DNA from: Prorocentrum cordatum
Lineage: Eukaryota; Sar; Dinophyceae; Prorocentrales; Prorocentraceae
Reading direction: 5' to 3'
DNA length: 64,000 bases
NCBI GenBank assembly: GCA_963575745.1
Contig: CAUYUJ010014171.1
Span: forward strand, 796,186 to 860,185
The translations under genes were made by a program, and so were the position numbers. Below the pieces are notes generated by a model. The model was not told the DNA's origin. It was given only the letters and a program-made list of their open reading frames with translations, and ran no database searches. Positions 33,096 to 44,400 of the stretch are shown in pieces. The stretch's first letter is position 1; each line of letters starts with the position of its first letter.

Positions 33096-33129
33096 CTTCG
33101 TAGGGAGTTTCGCTTCTTTCAACGAGCAT

Positions 33130-34201
33130 GGCGTTGTTGCTAGTGCCATTGAAGATGACATCGATATCCCTCTAGACCTCCTGAGCGTAGGTCAACGAGT
33201 GGATGGGCTTCCGCTCCGCGTCCTCGAAGTCGGCCTAAATTTAGACTTGTCTCTGAAGGATATTGTGGATGTGCTGGGTGATGGTGAGGACCTCGATCTT
33301 GAAATACATGTGTTTGTTGTCGGGAGGGTCTTTTGTCTGCTCCCACGGAGGTGTTGAGAGTAGGGCCTTCCCATCGGGCATTGTTTTCGGCGTGCCGTCC
33401 TTGTTGAGCTTGCGCGACATGACGGTGCGGCAGTATCGGACGTGTATGGGCCTCGATGTTCAGTGGAACAGGGCTTTGCCAATTTCCCAGGTAGTCCGGT
33501 TGCGTCTGATGAAGTTGCGTATGGCATCGTTGATGGCGTGCTTGACGTCGCTTTTACATGACTGGCGTGTCGTTCCAAAGTAGCCGCCTGTGTAGTGGTG
33601 GTTGCAGAGGGTCTTCATCCATCCCTTGGGGGTGTTGACTGGGATGACAGGGCCAACGTCGACGGCGATGTAGGTGTGTTCGGTGTCGAGTGTGGGGGAG
33701 AATGCGCCCCTTTGCGCCCGCTCTGGCACTCTTGCAGGCTTATCTGCACACTGTGAGTCCAGTCGGGGGCCGTTGGGCGGGATGTTTTGTAACACGATCT
33801 TGCCTTGATGGCCTCGTTGTGAGTGGATGACCATCGTCTGGTCTGGCTGCTGAAACTCTGGTGGCGCATCAGGGCGTTGTCTTCACGTCCATACGTTTGT
33901 AGTTAGCTGACCCTCTCAGCGTTTTGTGCCTCGTAGTCCTTGTAGCCCGTGTGGACAGTAGCCTCGGCGTTTTGGGCCAAGGTGATCTTGGCCAGTTGGT
34001 CGAATATCAGACAGTCGATTGTCGCGCCGCAGTCGTCGCGTTGGTCATGCAGGCTCCGTCCCCAAGCAAGATCCGCATGTGGCTCCATGCTGTTTGCTGT
34101 TTTGGTGTCGTGTTGGGCAACATGCACTGGTTGCGTGTCTGGCACAGGAGTTGGCGTACCAAGAGTCCTTGAGCCAGAAGCTTGAGCCAAAACGGCTACG
34201 G
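33130..34201 (-). pseudogene. Spliced-leader-bearing retrogene remnant, product unknown
   Basis: Transcribed right to left, it begins with a relict spliced leader (34201-34168). The first frame (34190-33903) has an ATG at about residue 35 and reads AWGRSLHDQRDDCGATIDCL, then AKITLAQNAEATVHTGYKDY. After a stop and frame change near 33850 the frame 33834-33460 reads EHTYIAVDVGPVIPVN, HHYTGGYFGTTRQSC and AINDAIRNFIRRNRTTWEIG. Past one TGA it continues in phase with YCRTVMSRKLNKDGTPKTM and KHMYFKIEVLTITQHIHN to about 33235. I recognise no family. The intronless coding plus leader points to a reverse-transcribed mRNA. Stops show it has decayed. No poly(A) tract marks the 3' end, which dissolves into satellite near 33100. 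Confidence 0.6.
34168..34201 (-). other. Relict dinoflagellate spliced leader, two tandem copies
   Basis: On the minus strand 34201-34181 reads CCGTAGCC-G-TTTTGGCTCAAG, matching the conserved dinoflagellate leader at 20 of 21 positions (A to G at one site). It is followed at once by CTTCTGGCTCAAG (34180-34168), a truncated older leader. Tandem relict leaders are the known signature of mRNAs reinserted into dinoflagellate genomes. Confidence 0.85.
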
Positions 34202-34204
34202 AGC

Positions 34205-34352
34205 CTGCTGCTGCTCCTCCTCCTCCTTCTCTTCCTCCTCTTCCTCACCCTTTCCCTCATCCTCATCTTCCACCTCTTCCTCATCTTCCTCCCTCTCACG
34301 GAAGAGATCGGGGCCAGCACTCTTACCCAAACGGTTCCATAAACAAGTGCTG

Positions 34353-34389
<37 letters not shown>

Positions 34390-34435
34390 AAGCGAGAGAG
34401 AGAGAGAGAGAGAACGAGAGAGAACGAGCGGGTGA
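34205..34435. repeat. CTC-rich tract, then TA and GA microsatellites
   Basis: CTGCTCCTCCT-type pyrimidine tract at 34205-34300, (TA)n at 34351-34372, (GA)n at 34372-34432. Confidence 0.95.
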
Positions 34436-34652
34436 GTCAGGCATCGAATTTGCTTGTCGTGGCGCGCCCTCACCAGCATCAGTAATTAGCATTACCTTCC
34501 TCCTCCGCACGTTGCATGCTGGTCTCCCGCGCAGCTGTTTGGCTCAGGAACCGCGCAGCAACTCTTATCCCAGACTTCCTTGCGGCCGTACGCCTCCGTG
34601 CCCAGGCGCATAGCCGCTCAGGGCCCGCAACCGCTGCATTGCCATAAGGCGG

Positions 34653-34766
34653 ATGGCCTCGGCAGCGCCAGCCTGCAGGGAAGGCTGCGGCTGGGCGCGC
34701 GGGTGGCGGCTGGTGCTGATGTTGCGCGTGGCGTCGGGGTCCCTCTTGCACCCAGTGGGCACGCAG
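34653..34766 (+). CDS. Possible first exon of the GH81 gene (signal-like N-terminus)
   Basis: An ATG at 34653 opens a frame with a basic-then-hydrophobic stretch (GWRLVLMLRVASGSLLHP) that could be a signal peptide, as expected for a secreted or wall-acting glucanase. It reaches ACGCAG|GC at 34766, a dinoflagellate-style AG|GC donor. The phase (0) joins cleanly to an acceptor CTCGAG at 35001, giving a continuous frame into the GH81 exon. The putative intron would hold the 140-bp dispersed repeat. This is inference only; the next exon also has its own in-frame ATG at 35014. Confidence 0.3.
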
Positions 34767-34789
34767 GCACCCGACAGCCAGGTCTCATG

Positions 34790-34935
34790 GGCAACGTTAG
34801 GGGGGTATGGGCTCACGGGGGGGGGGTGCATCGACCCCCAATCGCCCATGGTTCGCCGGCAGGGGCCCGATAGCCCACTCCGTCCAGGACCGTGCTGTTT
34901 CGCCATCGGGGGCCTGTCGTCGACCTATCGGCAAT
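34790..34935 (+). repeat. Dispersed ~140-bp repeat, copy 2
   Basis: Aligns by eye with 24781-24925; shared blocks include GGGCAACGTT, CAATCGCCCAT and CCCGATAGCC. Confidence 0.7.
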
Positions 34936-35013
34936 GCGTCGTCGATTACAGGTTGATGTTTTCCTCCTTGTGCTGGTCCCCACCTAACATTGACCCTCGA
35001 GGTCTTCCCCCCC

Positions 35014-36191
35014 ATGTCAGGGCACTACATCCAGCCAGCGCACACCGAAGTGGCAGGGCCGAAAGGTACCAACAAGTTCTGGGCCAACTGGGTCGTCTCG
35101 AGCGGGGCCCACCAGACCATCTACCCTGGGCCATACTCGCTGCGGTGGGCCTCCACGGCCGCTGGAGCTCCGCCCGACCTGCGAGTGTCCCACGGCGAAG
35201 CCACCAACGTGTACGGCAATGCCCAGACGACGGGTACGGACCGCATCGAGTGGTACACGACACCCTTTGTCGGCGAATTTGGTCTCGGTGCGGTCGAGTC
35301 GTCCGGTGGGCAAGGGCACACCATCGTGCGCGAGGGGCTCTTCGGCGTCTGGGCAGCGTGGCGTGGCCCTGCCGGCACGTCGCGCAAGGTAACGTACCCT
35401 ATCTTCAGCGGCATGACCTACGTCTCCGCCCTCTTCGAAGGCGGGTTCACACCTCGCATTACCTCGCAGCGAGCCATCACGACCGTTCACAAGGTTGGCG
35501 ACGGAATCTGGAGTTTTGTCAACAACGGTGGTGTTGAGTTTCGCGTCTACGCCCTCACGCCAGAGGGCGAGCCCGTCGACGGCTCTTTTGACTTCGACGC
35601 TGCTGGCAAGCTAAATGGCCCGCTAGAGGGATGGATCAGACTCGCGCGCGTCGTGGAGCAGGGCGACGAAGCCGTCCTCGACGCGCATGCAGGCGCCGTG
35701 CTAACGGGCGTAGACCTTGAGGTCCTGGCCGGCGGAGCAGTGCGGTATGCGTTCGAGAAGCCTGGCGGCAGCAGCACGCCGGTCCTGCACTTCGCGTACC
35801 GGCACCACATAGCGCTGTTCGCTGGCGTCGAGCAGAGCGAGGCGGTGGGTCTGGCGCCCATGCGCGCGCCGACCAAGGGCCACATGCATGGCGTCGTGGG
35901 CGACGCCTGGAATCTCGCAGTCGACCTCTCTGAGGTATCCGGCCTGGGCTTCCTGCTTGATGGCGACCCTGACGCTTCGTTGGTCCCGTTCCTGGCGCAG
36001 GAGTCGCTCGGGACGCTCCAGTGGTTCCTTCAAAATGACAACTGGAAGACGGCCTTGTTCAAGAACAGCTATTACTTCAGCGGGAAGGGCTTCCAGAAGG
36101 TCGCGATGATCTGTTTGCTCGTGGAGAAGTTCTATGGCGCGAGCGACGGCCAGACGCATGCCTGCGCTGGCATTCTGGAGGCGGGGTTCAG
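35014..36191 (+). CDS. GH81 gene, main N-terminal exon
   Basis: Encodes about 392 residues: the beta-sandwich N-terminal region (GTNKFWANWVVSSG, then PGPYSLRWAS; SGMTYVSALFEGGFTPRI; GDGIWSFVNNGGVEFRVYAL; GPLEGWIRLARVV) and the start of the alpha-barrel (NDNWKTALFKNSYYFSGKG, KVAMICLLVEKFYG). The likely donor is TTCAG|GCGCC after 36191, a GC donor. The track-like frame continues past it into sequence with no GH81 similarity, supporting splicing here. Codons are strongly G/C-ending, like a host gene. Confidence 0.85.
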
Positions 36192-37542
36192 GCGCCTATG
36201 TGACCCTCTTCCTCCTCCCAGCATTCTTGAAGTGGGGTTAGGCTCTTGTGTGACCCTCCAGCCTTATCCTCGTCGGCCCTATCGTCCGCCTCTCGTCGCC
36301 CTCCTTAGGTCCAGATGCAAACGCGAAGAACCAGTAGGTAACCTTCGGGAAACCTTGAACAACTATTTCTCTCAGGGTCCGTTAGAGTCCCCCCTAACCT
36401 CCCTCGAACCCGCTACGGCATGTTTGCGCCGCGTTCATGCGGCGGCGGCGCCAGCGCGGGCATTCGAGGTCAAACTCCGCCGGCCGCCTGAATTCAGGCC
36501 GCAGATCGAACGACCTCTCCCGACAGAAAGCGGCCATCGTTCAGGGTTGAACCGACGACGCGGTGTCCGAAACCAACGCCCGCGTCCTCGCGACGTGAGC
36601 CTGCCGTGGAGCCGCTGAAGAGCCCCTTCCCCAGGTGCTTATACGATCCTGCCTACTCCGGAGACTGCGGCAACGCGCCCAGGGGGACGTATTACGACCA
36701 GGACTGGGGCGGCATTCCAAGCAAGGATGGCTACAGTAGCGAGGGCTGCATGGGCTGGGTGGACTTTGGCAACGCCTGCTACAATGACCATCACTACCAC
36801 TACGGGTCCGTCTTCTCGACCTCAATCCTCTGCTCCCTCGGATTCTAAAGTGACCACAGCTTTTCGCGCGAAAAGTCACGGGTGTCCATGGGCCAGGAGG
36901 AACACCTCTGGCATCACTGATTCCTCCTGCTCCCCTCCTCCCCTTCCTCGTCCTCGTTCGCCTCCTCCTCCTCCGCTTCCTCCTCGTCCTCCTCGTCGTC
37001 GTCCTCCCTCTCTGCTCCTGTCTCCCCCCCTCGGTACTTCGTGGTAGCAGCTGCCGTGCTGATGAAGCTTGAGCCCTCCATGGCGGCCGACGCAGCGTTT
37101 GTGACGTATGTGGACATGCTAATTCGGTCGGCGCCAAGAGCCAATGCACCTCACCTCCCCGTGTATGCGATTACCCCCTGAGGGGCAGGAGCAGGGACTT
37201 TCGTTGTTTGTGTTTCATGGCTCTCTATATGTTTCTCTCTTCTCTCTCTCTCTCGCGCTCTCGCTCTCTTTCTTTGTTTCTGTCACATAGGCACATGCTC
37301 AATGTGTGTGTGACATCGTATGGTATACAATTGATAATATTCTAGACAGCCAGACATTATTGTTTATTATCTGCATTTGGTGCGCAAATATGTATAGGTT
37401 GTAAGGCGTCACGTACTATTATCCAGCTGCCTGCGGCAAGTCCCGACACCGTGCCAGCCCAACATTCTGGGTGGAGACTGTTCGAGGGGGCACTGGAGGC
37501 CGGCACGAGAAACACCTTGTGTTTGATGATGTTGATGATGGC

Positions 37543-37603
<61 letters not shown>

Positions 37604-37604
37604 C

Positions 37605-37656
<52 letters not shown>

Positions 37657-38409
37657 GATGATGATGATGGTGGTGGTGATGGTGATGGTGATGATGGTGA
37701 TGGTGACGATGTTGTTGATGATGCTGATTATGATGATGGTGATGATGATGATCATGGTGATGGTGATGATGGTGATGATAATGACGCTGATGACATTGAT
37801 GACATTGGTGATGATGACGATGATGATGATGATACTGATGGTGATGATGATGGTGATGCTGATGCTGGTGCTGATGCTGTTGTTGATGCTGATGACGATA
37901 ATTGGGCTGATGATGATGCTGATGAGGATGAGGATGATGAGGACGCGTGATGGTGATGATGATGGTTCTAATGATATTGATGATGATGACGCTGGTGATG
38001 TTGATGATGAGGATGATGATGCTGATGATGCTGACGACAATGATAATGATGCTGCTGGTGGTGATGATGAGGATGCTGATTGTGATGATGCTGATGTTGA
38101 TGATGATGGTGATGATGATGATGATGATGACAGTGACGTCAACGGCGACGATGCTGCTGACGATGGTGATGATGAAGATGATGATGATGCTGATGATGAC
38201 GGTGGTGGTGGTCATGCTGATGAGGATGATGATGTCGATGATGATGCTGCTGATGATGACGATGACGATGACGAATACGATCCTGATGACGATGGTTATG
38301 ACGATGTCGATGATGATGATTCTGATTATGAGGGTGATGATCATGATGATGATGACGATGACGATAATGATGCTGATGATGCTGATGATGAGGATGGTGG
38401 TGGTGGTGT

Positions 38410-38444
<35 letters not shown>

Positions 38445-41400
38445 GCGATGGCGACGAGGAGGGCAGAGGCAAGAAGGGGGAGGACGGAGGAGGGGGAGGA
38501 GAAGGAGGAGGACATGAGCGGATATGAGCAGGCCAAAACGGATGACGATTCCCTACGGTTTCGTGCCGTGGGCCGTTTGGCCGCGGCGGGCCGTCCCCGC
38601 GCCAACCAGACAGCCTGCAACCAGACTTCTCGCACTTCCTTCCCCTTTCTCGCACGAGCCCTGACTCCAGCATTGTAGCTCAAATGAACTCGCTCGAGAC
38701 GAATTGAGGCTCCAGCTTCGCCCCCCGCTTCTCGAAAGAGGCTGGCCCAGAGCTCTCGACGATATTGTGCTCCAGCTTCGCCCCCTGCTTCTCGCAAGAG
38801 GCTGTCGACTGGCTCCCGATGAAATGCAACCCTGCCTTGTACGATTGCGCCCCAGCCTTTCCGCTCACGAGCTGATCCCAGCACTGTAGTTGGTGATGTG
38901 CGCCCCTGCACTTGCTAGCATGCGCTGTTCCTAGCGGAGTTAGTTTTGATGCCGTCGGGCTCTACCATCGCCTTCCACTTCTCGCAGCCGTTTTCTCGCA
39001 GCGCCAGGGTCTGCGGGGCACATTCCCCGCATCCACGGCCACTGTGCGCCCACCTTCTCGCACGGACTGCTCCCAGCGTTGTAGCTGATCGTGGCCCACC
39101 CGCGCGTTTCGCTCAGCACCAGCGTCCGCTGCCACTGCGCTCGCCTTTTCTCGCACGGACTGCTCCCAGCGTTGTAGCTGATCGTGGCATGCCCGCACGT
39201 TTCTCTCAGCGCTAGCGTCTGCTGCCACTGCCCGCTCCTTTTCTCGCACGGATTGTATCCAACGTTGCAGCTGATCGTGGTCCACTCGCACGTTTTGCTC
39301 AGCGCCAGCGTCCGCTGCCACTGCTCGCCCCGCTTCTCGCACGGACTGCTCCCAGCGTTGAAGCTGATCGTTGCCCACCCGCGCGTTTCGCTCAGCACCA
39401 GCGTCCGCTGCCACTGCGCTCGCCCTTGTTTCGCACGGACTGCTCCCAGCGTTGTAGCTGATCGTGGCATGCCCGCCCGTTTCTCTCAGCGCCAGCGTCT
39501 GCTGCCCATGCCCGCTCCTTTTCTCGCACGGACTGCTCCCAACGTTGTAGCTGGTGGCCCACCCGCACGTTATGCTCAGCTCCAGCGTCCGCTGCTTCTG
39601 CTCGCTTGCTTTCTCGCACGGCTTGCTCCCAGCGTTGTAGCTGATCGTGGCCCACTCGCACATTTCTCTCAGCCTGCCTCCAGCTTCTCGCATTCCAGCC
39701 AGAGCCTGCTGCCAGTGCTTGCCCTTCTCGCACGCGCTGGCCTCAACGCTGTAGCTAAGGACGTCGGGCTCTAGCTTCGTTTTCGTGTCTCGGAGTCTAG
39801 TTAGCGCTTGCTGCCACTGCCCACTGTTCTCGCACGCCCTTTCGGCGCTGTAGTTGGACCCGTCGGGCTGTTTCTCTATTCTCGCCCGCTCTCGGAGCCA
39901 GGCCAGAGTCTGCTGCCACTGCTCGCTCTTCTCGCACACGCTGATTCCAGCAACGTAGCTGATGAAGGCGTCGGGCCCCTGCGCTTTGTTGCCGGTGTGC
40001 TGTGCAGCGACACCGGTGCTCGCCAGGAGGAGGAGGAGGAGGAGGAGGAGGAGGAGGAGGAGGAGGAGTAGGAGGAGGACGAGGAGGAGGAATAGGAATA
40101 GGAATAGCAACATGACGATGTCAATGAAAGAGAGCAACTACCCCCCAGGCTTCCGCCGTGCAGCCCGTTCGGCTGCACTTAGAGGCTTGGGAAACACACC
40201 TCGATGGAAACGGTCCAGATAAGACCGTCTCGTATCATTGAGAGAATCAGAACCAAGACACTCTTGCCTGAGCCCCGTTTGTAGGTTGGCCGTGAAGAAA
40301 AACCCGCAAGCCCCACAGATCCAGACCCCGAGTGACTGATGAAACAACATACGGTGAGATTCGTGAGCCCACCCCCCAGCTAAGTGCAGCTTACGTCTAG
40401 GCCCCTTAGACACCACAGAGTCAACGTGCTCTAGAGGCTCGCAAGGGGATTCAAGCCACTCGTGAAGGGTGGCCCTCGTGCCGCTACTACGGCACGTGGA
40501 ACACTTAAACCCACATTCGCTAAGCGTGTGTGCAGTATTAAACCTGGCTACGACAGCGGGGGAGGGCGGCGGCGGGGCAGGGGCCGAAGAGACACGACCA
40601 CCAGGTGCGATCGCAGAAATCTTCGCTTCCTCGCGCTCGGCGGCCGTGGCCTCCAAAGTGGCCCTGAGGAGCCTCCGCCTGATCAAAGCAGCTCGTCCCT
40701 CGACCTCCGCGATCCTAGAACGAACACTGCTAGGCAACCTACACCGCTCAGCAGCACCCGAGGCAATGGCGTCAGCCACTTCATTACCGCGCACCAACCA
40801 CTCGGGAGTCCGTTTCTCACACACATCCTGGGCTGTCTGGTGGGAGTTGACGTGCAGGACGACGATCTCGCTGAAGTCCCTGTGCTTAACCAGGACTCCG
40901 ATCTCCGCCCACAAGCTGCTCATCTCACTCTTCCCAGGATTGAGATACTGCTGAGCGTGCCACCCACGCACAACATTTTCATTATCCGAAATGTACACCG
41001 TCGGACCTGCTGACCATCTTATAGCAAGCTCCAGACACCGAAGCTCACCTCTCGGCACAGACTGAACTCGTCCAGTTAGCGGCCCTGCAATCTTGGTCCC
41101 GATGGTCATGGCGATGGGGTCGGTCATCACAACCAAGCCCAGGCCGACTCTCCTCAGCGATGGGAACCGACTCTCGGGCCCCCCTGAAGCGTCGCCGAAA
41201 ATGAGTAAAGGTTGAGCCAGCGTGCCCCTGCCAAGGCACTCAGCTCCAAGTGGGCATACCAGATCAACAGCTGTCCAGTCTTCTTGCATCGCTGGTGCTG
41301 GCGTAGCCGTCAAATGTCTAGGAATCAGCCCACGATACCACAGGCATGCCTCACTGTCGCCCTGTGCCAAGGCTGCTGGTACCAACTTATCTGAGTCAGT

Positions 41401-44400
41401 GAAAGCCTTGGCATTAATGTTAGCGTTGCATAACCACACTCGATGCCTCATGTCCTCGGGCTCCTGCTTGCACCGAAGACACAAATTGGACTTGCACAAC
41501 TTCGCTTCGAACTTCCTCGTGCGTGTCCAACACCCTCCTGTGCTGATCGTCAACATGAGTTCGGCGAGCTGATGGCCATGAGGCCCTGCACGGAGCCGAA
41601 CGAGCAGCCGTCGAAGGGAATCGTTATCAGCCCCGAGCTCCAGGCCGGCTCCATGATGAAGTTGGGCTGCAGCCCGCCACTGTTGTAGATCAAGGCTCTG
41701 CCCAAAATCAAATAAGAAATCTGCTGTGTCAACGTGCTGCTGGTCGATACTGCTGTCCTGAAAGATCCAGTCGACGGGCTCGAGTCCGAACTCGTCAGAC
41801 CGACACCAATGCGACGGCGACCGAGGATCCCAACCTGCGTTGACCAGGTATGTGACTATCGCAGAGATTGGCCCGTGAATATATCTACCTCGCTCATGAA
41901 TTGACAAGCTCCGCACTTGCTTGACAACGTCATCCCACACTCTACGGACTCCTGCACGTATCTGTGGGTATTCAAACCATGTCTTGAGCCATTGATTCAA
42001 GCATAACAAAGGCAACCGAACTCCTGGATCTTGCTGAGGTGCACGTACATCGAGTAACGTTGTGAGACACCGCCCTCGTTGGTGCGCCCCTGATACTGAA
42101 CCTAGCTGCCGCCTGAGCTGCTGCAGACGCCACCCGAACGTACCATGGACATGATGAGCATACGTCGCAGCTGCCTGAGGCCCTGCGAACTCAATTTTCT
42201 TCGTCGCCTCGTAGCACTTCGACGCGAATGCGTGTCGCCTCAGCTTCTTGTTGCAGGCGGTGGCTTTCTGAGTGCGCGCCCTCCGTGATGACCTGGCAAC
42301 TCTGCGACCACCGCCTAAGTCAACTCCGAGATAACTCACTTGAAGAACTGCCTGAATATCGATCCCTTTCTTCTTCAATACTTTAGAAACATACTTGCTG
42401 TCACTCATGCTGTCACATAAGATCACACTCTTGGGCGCCAACTTGAGTCCTGCTTGAACGACCTGATCTCGGACCAACACCACACTTTGAACGAGCGCCT
42501 TGCGGATTGCTAGGCGAGACCCTTTGTGCCCTAAGTATAAGTCATCCACCCATATACGCTGGGACGATGTGATTCTCGCTGTGCAGAGCCTATCCAGGAT
42601 GAAATGGGTTAGGCACCGCCCGAATCGTACCCCATTCCTTAACCCTTGAATGATGCTCCTGGTGGGCTGGAAAGGGGCTGCATGAGCCCCAAATTGCGCC
42701 AAGACTCTCGGCGCCGTACATAATTGAACCTCCAACAGCAGCACTATGCCAGGAAACCCCAGCCGAATGGCCGCGTCGGAAAGCTTGCTCCACCTGATCA
42801 TGTCATAGAAGGACTTGAGGTCAAATAAGGCGCACCCGTTGGACACCCCAAGCTTCACGAATAACTCTTGGTCGACTGCTTTCAAGAAAGCCTCCTGCAG
42901 CGCCGAGTTGCCGGCCACTGCAGCATCCCACTCCGTCGTTGTGTCAGTGGACCAGCGCTTAGTGTAAGGCTCCCGAATGAGGGTGTACAGCCGACATACT
43001 ATGGGCAGCAGACCGATGATCCGATCGCCACCCGCCTTCTTGGGTAAAAGACGACCCAAGACACATAATAATTGAGTGGGCCATGTGCCCGTGTATTCGA
43101 TCATGTTGAGAACTCCAGCCAAGGCGTCGTGTCCTTCCGAAGGGAGCCTCTGGATGTCCAGAGGCGTCAGCTGATCAACGCCAAGGCCTGCTTTGCTTTT
43201 CATCCGAGCTGCAGCTTGCCGTACCTCGTCGCCGTCGATAGGTGCGAGCCCTTGAATGCGGGCCCACTCCCTCATGTCGGCGAAGGCGGTGCACAACTCG
43301 TCGATGCTGAACTCAGGGTCATACCACAACTCATGCCACTTGGTGGCTTTCGCATCGATGACATCTTTGGGATGAAAAAGATATTCGCCATTGTGAAAGA
43401 GTTCGTCAGTGACCGTAGGCGTATCCTTGATACTCCTGTGCAATACCCCTGACGCTTCCGATGACGACACCCACTCTTTGAACTCCGATAACGACTGCCG
43501 TAGTGCTTTGGCCGCAGCTCTCTTGGCGGCTCGCTGCGCCACCTGCAAGAAACTGTCAAGACTCCTTCCACCAAAGCTGAAATTGTTGCAAAGAAAAGTA
43601 ACCCAATGCTCCCAATCACCGCTGTCGTTGTAAGGGAGCACTGCATGAACCCCCATCGGGGTAGTCAGTGCCAAGTCGAACGCCAAGTTCTCGAAGATAA
43701 ACAAGCTGCCTGGCTCCGTTCCCCCGTTCACGATGCCGAGAGACTTTCACTAGAACTTGAACGACTCGCGACCACCAGTTGGCAACCCTGTCTTGAAGGG
43801 GAGCCTCTCGAAACGTGGCCGCCTGCTGTACGCGCTGCTCCCGAAGGTGAGGGTCAGCCGCGCGAGAGACAGAACTAAGAGGTAAACCGTGATGACTGGA
43901 TATCGTCGCCTCTAGGGTAGATACCCAACTAGCATACAGTGCCGAGACGTGCCGAACGTGAGGCCCTCCAACTCGCACTGCTAGCGAATCATGAATGGCA
44001 GACCAGTGTGTGTAAACTTCATTGCGATCGGATGGGATGAAGCTGGATCCACAACAGGTTTGAGCCAAAACCCAACGGTCCGACGGAACTTGGAACTCGG
44101 GGTTCCGAGGCGACGCTTCAGCAACAACGGGCTCATTATTTCCAGGGGCACACTCAGCTTGACCAGCTAAACTATCTAAGCTGCTGTTGCTGGGGGGCTC
44201 TGAAACGGGCTCAGGCTGAAACTTGTCACTCAAGTGGGGCGGACCTGGGTCGGCAGCGGACACTGACACTGCAATTGAGACCCTAGGTGCGACTGAGGAG
44301 CTACTATCGGCCAATGGTTCTCCAGAGGTTCCCACGACCTCCGACGGACCAGAGAACGCCGAAATAAAACAGGTTTCCTCGGCCCACGGATCCTCTTCCT

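Noticed and set aside
24342-34550. Leader-like GCTGTTTGGCTC at 24342 and 34538
   Set aside because: Match is limited to TTTGGCTC and lacks both the CCGTAGCC start and the CAAG end.
37409-38911. 500-codon minus-strand and 358-codon plus-strand ORFs (poly-Ile/His/Met/Asp)
   Set aside because: They run across an uninterrupted GAT microsatellite; any frame of such a repeat stays open. Same reasoning for 13478-14290, 19473-20484, 21348-22028 and 48662-49575.
44061-44080. Second possible spliced-leader relict (TTTGAGCCAAAACC)
   Set aside because: Lies inside the intact LINE endonuclease frame and matches only the GAGCCAAAA centre; the flanks disagree with the leader.
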